Part shown: positions 6,316 through 7,800 of the stretch, in pieces | Numbering within the stretch: the first letter of the stretch is position 1 | Layout: each line of letters begins with the position of its first letter | NCBI GenBank assembly: GCA_964474685.1 | Contig: CAYYTE010000051.1 | Span: forward strand, 1 to 7,800 | Reading direction: 5' to 3' | Origin: UBA1737 sp964474685 | Lineage (GTDB): Bacteria; Bacillota_I; Bacilli_A; ML615J-28; CAG-313 | Length of the DNA: 7,800 bases | Made by a program: the position numbers and the translations under genes | Notes under the pieces: model-generated | The model's input: only the letters and a program-made list of their open reading frames with translations | The model's database searches: none | Told to the model about the DNA's origin: nothing

Positions 6316-6966
6316 ATGGATGAAAAAAGATATCATGAATTAGTAAAAATAACAAAGCAAATGATACAGCCTTTAACATCTGGTTATCAAGATATTGCTA
6401 AATCATTTATAAAAAGAGCAAGAGGTTATGGGGCTCATTCTATTGATAATGAATTAAAAATTCAAGAAACAATAAGAGAACTTCAAAGATTATCTGAAGC
6501 TCGTGCCTCAGTGAATATTGTGATTCCATCTAGAACTGAATTTATTGATTCAAATATATCAAAACTTTCCAAAAAAGTACACTCCTCTGAAACTACAAAA
6601 TCAGTTTTTGCGGTTACAATCCTTTTATTAGTGGTCGCTGTGTGGGTATTCTTTGATTTAAGATTTAAGAAAACGCCACAACTGGCAATGCCTTCTAATT
6701 TACAAATTATTGAACTTACAGAAGGAGAAATTCAAGTGACTTGGGATCCTGTAATCAATGCGAATAATGGTTATTGCATATATTATGCATCGAGTAGCGA
6801 AGTGTATTCGAAAAAGGAAATCAGTGAAAATAAGGCAGTATTAAAAATGCCAGAAAAAAGTGATACATATACAATTTATGTATATGCTCGGGAAATAACA
6901 TACTCTACTGAAATTCGCACACTTTATGCACAAAGTGATAGTGCTACAATTCAATATAAAAAATAG
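6316..6966 (+). CDS. Single-pass membrane protein with FN3-like domain
   Basis: I do not recognise a named family for this 216-residue protein. Residues 1-95 are hydrophilic and largely helical-looking (for example LKIQETIRELQRLSEARA, 47-64). Residues 96-114 (SVFAVTILLLVVAVWVFFD) form one transmembrane helix. Residues 125-214 resemble a fibronectin type III sandwich: PSNLQIIELTEGEIQVTWDP (126-145) has the typical P-x-L...W pattern, then GYCIYYASS, then YTIYVYARE, the usual Y-x-V-x-A strand. A cytoplasmic N-terminus with an external FN3 domain is the likely topology, though flanking charge does not settle it (Lys/Arg on both sides). There is no cleavable signal or sorting motif. AAAGGA (6302-6307) is eight bases before ATG. 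It is monocistronic, between a terminator and the rpsD promoter. Confidence 0.75.
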   Translation: MDEKRYHELVKITKQMIQPLTSGYQDIAKSFIKRARGYGAHSIDNELKIQETIRELQRLSEARASVNIVIPSRTEFIDSNISKLSKKVHSSETTKSVFAVTILLLVVAVWVFFDLRFKKTPQLAMPSNLQIIELTEGEIQVTWDPVINANNGYCIYYASSSEVYSKKEISENKAVLKMPEKSDTYTIYVYAREITYSTEIRTLYAQSDSATIQYKK

Positions 6967-6994
6967 CATACAAAAAATTGCTATAGTGTTTTCT

Positions 6995-7023
6995 TTGACA
7001 AAATACAAAATAAAGTGTATACT
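6995..7023 (+). promoter_or_regulatory. Near-consensus sigma-A promoter of rpsD
   Basis: A perfect -35 TTGACA (6995-7000), a 17-base spacer and TATACT (7018-7023, 5 of 6 to consensus) make this the strongest promoter in the window. The transcript should start near 7030, giving a leader of about 160 bases. High promoter strength suits a ribosomal protein gene controlled afterwards at the RNA level. Confidence 0.9.
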
Positions 7024-7029
7024 ATATCA

Positions 7030-7191
7030 AGTGCGATAAAAGCAGCATTCATCGTTTTTATAGGTAAGATTATCACGTCATGAATTGGAAGTGAGTACCC
7101 CCGCTGCTTAGGGAGAAAACAATTGGATAATCTTTGATAGGAACTGACTTGAATTTTTATCCACAAAAGTGTTTTATAAAGGAGAAAAAAT
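7030..7191 (+). ncRNA. Structured rpsD leader, probable S4 autoregulatory element
   Basis: Three pairings stand out. Hairpin 1: GCGAT (7033-7037) with ATCGT (7051-7055). Main stem: AAGATTATC (7066-7074) with GATAATCTT (7126-7134), nine perfect pairs, containing an inner helix AATTG (7083-7087) with CAATT (7120-7124) and a tip CCC (7100-7102) with GGG (7111-7113). The loop of hairpin 1 holds AAGCAGC (7040-7046), exactly complementary to GCTGCTT (7103-7109) in the tip loop: a 7-bp loop-loop contact. Leaders of rpsD in Bacillus are known to bind S4 and repress their own expression through a folded structure; the position and complexity here fit that. No T-box motif or terminator stem-T run is seen before the ribosome site, so translational control is more likely. 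The exact match to known S4 leaders is not verified. Confidence 0.72.
7157..7165 (+). promoter_or_regulatory. Single perfect DnaA-box sequence in the rpsD leader
   Basis: TTATCCACA equals the high-affinity DnaA box consensus. It is a lone copy about 127 bases downstream of the predicted transcript start and 27 bases before the rpsD ATG. No second box is near it, so it is not an origin. One such match by chance in a window this size and composition is not very unlikely, and the bases also take part in possible leader pairing. Confidence 0.25.
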
Positions 7192-7791
7192 ATGGCACGT
7201 TACACAGGACCTTCTTGGAAGATTTCAAGAAGATTAAAGTATTCCATTTTAGAAAATGGTAAAGAATTACAAAAACGCCCTTATGCACCAGGACAACATG
7301 GTCAAGATCGTAAAAAATTATCTGAGTATGGGGCTCAATTACAAGAAAAGCAAAAACTACGTTTTAGTTATGGACTTACTGAAAAGCAATTCCACAATCT
7401 ATTTAACAAAGCAATTAAAATTAAAGGTATTACTGGTGAAATCATGATTGGCTTATTAGAGTCCAGACTTGATAATTTAGTATATCGTTTAGGCTTTGCT
7501 ACTACACGTCGCCAAGCACGTCAACTTGTAAATCATGGTCACATTGTTGTAGATGGTAAAAAAGTTGATATTCCATCTTATACTTGTAAGCCAGGACAAA
7601 CAATTACATTAAAAGAAACTTCAAAGAAACTAGTAATGGTTCAAGCAGCATTAGAGAATACTGTTACTCGTCTTCCATTTGTTGAATTAGATACTCAATC
7701 TTTAGTTGGTACATATGTTCGTTTACCTGAACGTTCTGAAGTATTACCTGAGATTCATGAGAATATGATTGTCGAATTCTACAATAGATAA
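7192..7791 (+). CDS. rpsD: Small subunit ribosomal protein S4
   Basis: A 199-residue primary 16S rRNA-binding protein that starts assembly of the 30S body and contributes to decoding fidelity. The N-terminus MARYTGPSWKISRRL, then KRPYAPGQHG (28-37) and RKKLSEYG (40-47), is typical of Bacillota S4, and the zinc-binding cysteines of the C+ type are absent. The S4 RNA-binding domain runs from about 91 to 153: SRLDNLVYRLGFATTRRQAR (91-110), then LVNHGHIVVDGKKVDIPSY (112-130). The C-terminal FVELDTQSLVGTYVRLPERSE segment is normal. Length matches Bacillus S4 (200). AAAGGAG (7178-7184) is seven bases before ATG. It stands alone behind its own promoter and leader, as in Bacillus, rather than in the alpha operon as in E. 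coli. Confidence 0.98.
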   Translation: MARYTGPSWKISRRLKYSILENGKELQKRPYAPGQHGQDRKKLSEYGAQLQEKQKLRFSYGLTEKQFHNLFNKAIKIKGITGEIMIGLLESRLDNLVYRLGFATTRRQARQLVNHGHIVVDGKKVDIPSYTCKPGQTITLKETSKKLVMVQAALENTVTRLPFVELDTQSLVGTYVRLPERSEVLPEIHENMIVEFYNR

Positions 7792-7800
7792 AAAAATAGG

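Noticed and set aside
6963..6984. ATAGCA/TGCTAT hairpin after the FN3 gene, as a terminator
   Set aside because: Only six pairs, mostly A-T, a 10-base loop and no continuous T run; too weak to call.
6981..7166. Reverse-strand frame over the rpsD promoter and leader
   Set aside because: The region is better explained by a near-consensus promoter and structured leader; no ribosome site is seen for the reverse frame.
7030..7191. T-box or metabolite riboswitch upstream of rpsD
   Set aside because: No T-box signature sequence or terminator/antiterminator pair; the downstream gene and loop-loop fold fit S4 autoregulation better.
7256..7447. Forward open frame inside rpsD
   Set aside because: Out-of-frame shadow of S4.
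1..7800. Absence of TGA stops as evidence for UGA reassignment
   Set aside because: All visible tryptophans are TGG and no TGA occurs in frame; ten genes are too few for zero TGA stops to be notable in AT-rich DNA.

Overview
The window is AT-rich and densely coded on the + strand only. It reads as a chromosomal segment of a low-GC Gram-positive bacterium (Bacillota). Supporting signs are strong AGGAGG-type ribosome binding sites, a cysteine-free S4 of the Bacillus type, a DUF951 (YyzM-like) protein, a PucR/CdaR-type regulator, an MsmX/UgpC-type sugar ATPase, and the order rsmG-parA-...-mscS-DUF951 known from origin-proximal regions of this phylum. All tryptophans are TGG and no gene uses TGA as stop, so the UGA-Trp code of Mycoplasma is not in use. 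A narrower placement (for example Erysipelotrichia or uncultured Mollicutes-like lineages) is only a guess.

Layout. 1-62: 3' end of rsmG. 76-837: parA. 849-1877: mscS. 1878-2075: DUF951. These four are tightly packed, apparently one operon, ending at a terminator that overlaps the last stop codon. 2153-2842: a PucR-type HTH regulator. 2943-4076: a stand-alone sugar-ABC ATPase behind an extended -10 promoter that carries two palindromes. 4190-6194: pgk and tpiA, a glycolytic pair closed by a strong terminator. 6316-6966: a single-pass membrane protein with a fibronectin type III-like domain. 7192-7791: rpsD behind a near-consensus promoter and a structured leader of about 160 nt.

How it fits together. 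The first operon joins ribosome maturation, chromosome partition and osmotic safety-valve genes, but parB, normally next to parA, is not there. ParA itself has lost basic residues in its C-terminal DNA-contact region. The centre concerns sugar uptake and glycolysis. The rpsD leader can form two hairpins whose loops are complementary over 7 bp, a kissing/pseudoknot architecture fitting S4 autoregulation. No mobile elements, CRISPR arrays, tRNAs or rRNAs were seen. Most of the window is ordinary housekeeping; the main points of interest are the missing parB with the altered ParA, the rpsD leader, the palindromes at the ATPase promoter, and a long inverted repeat before pgk.
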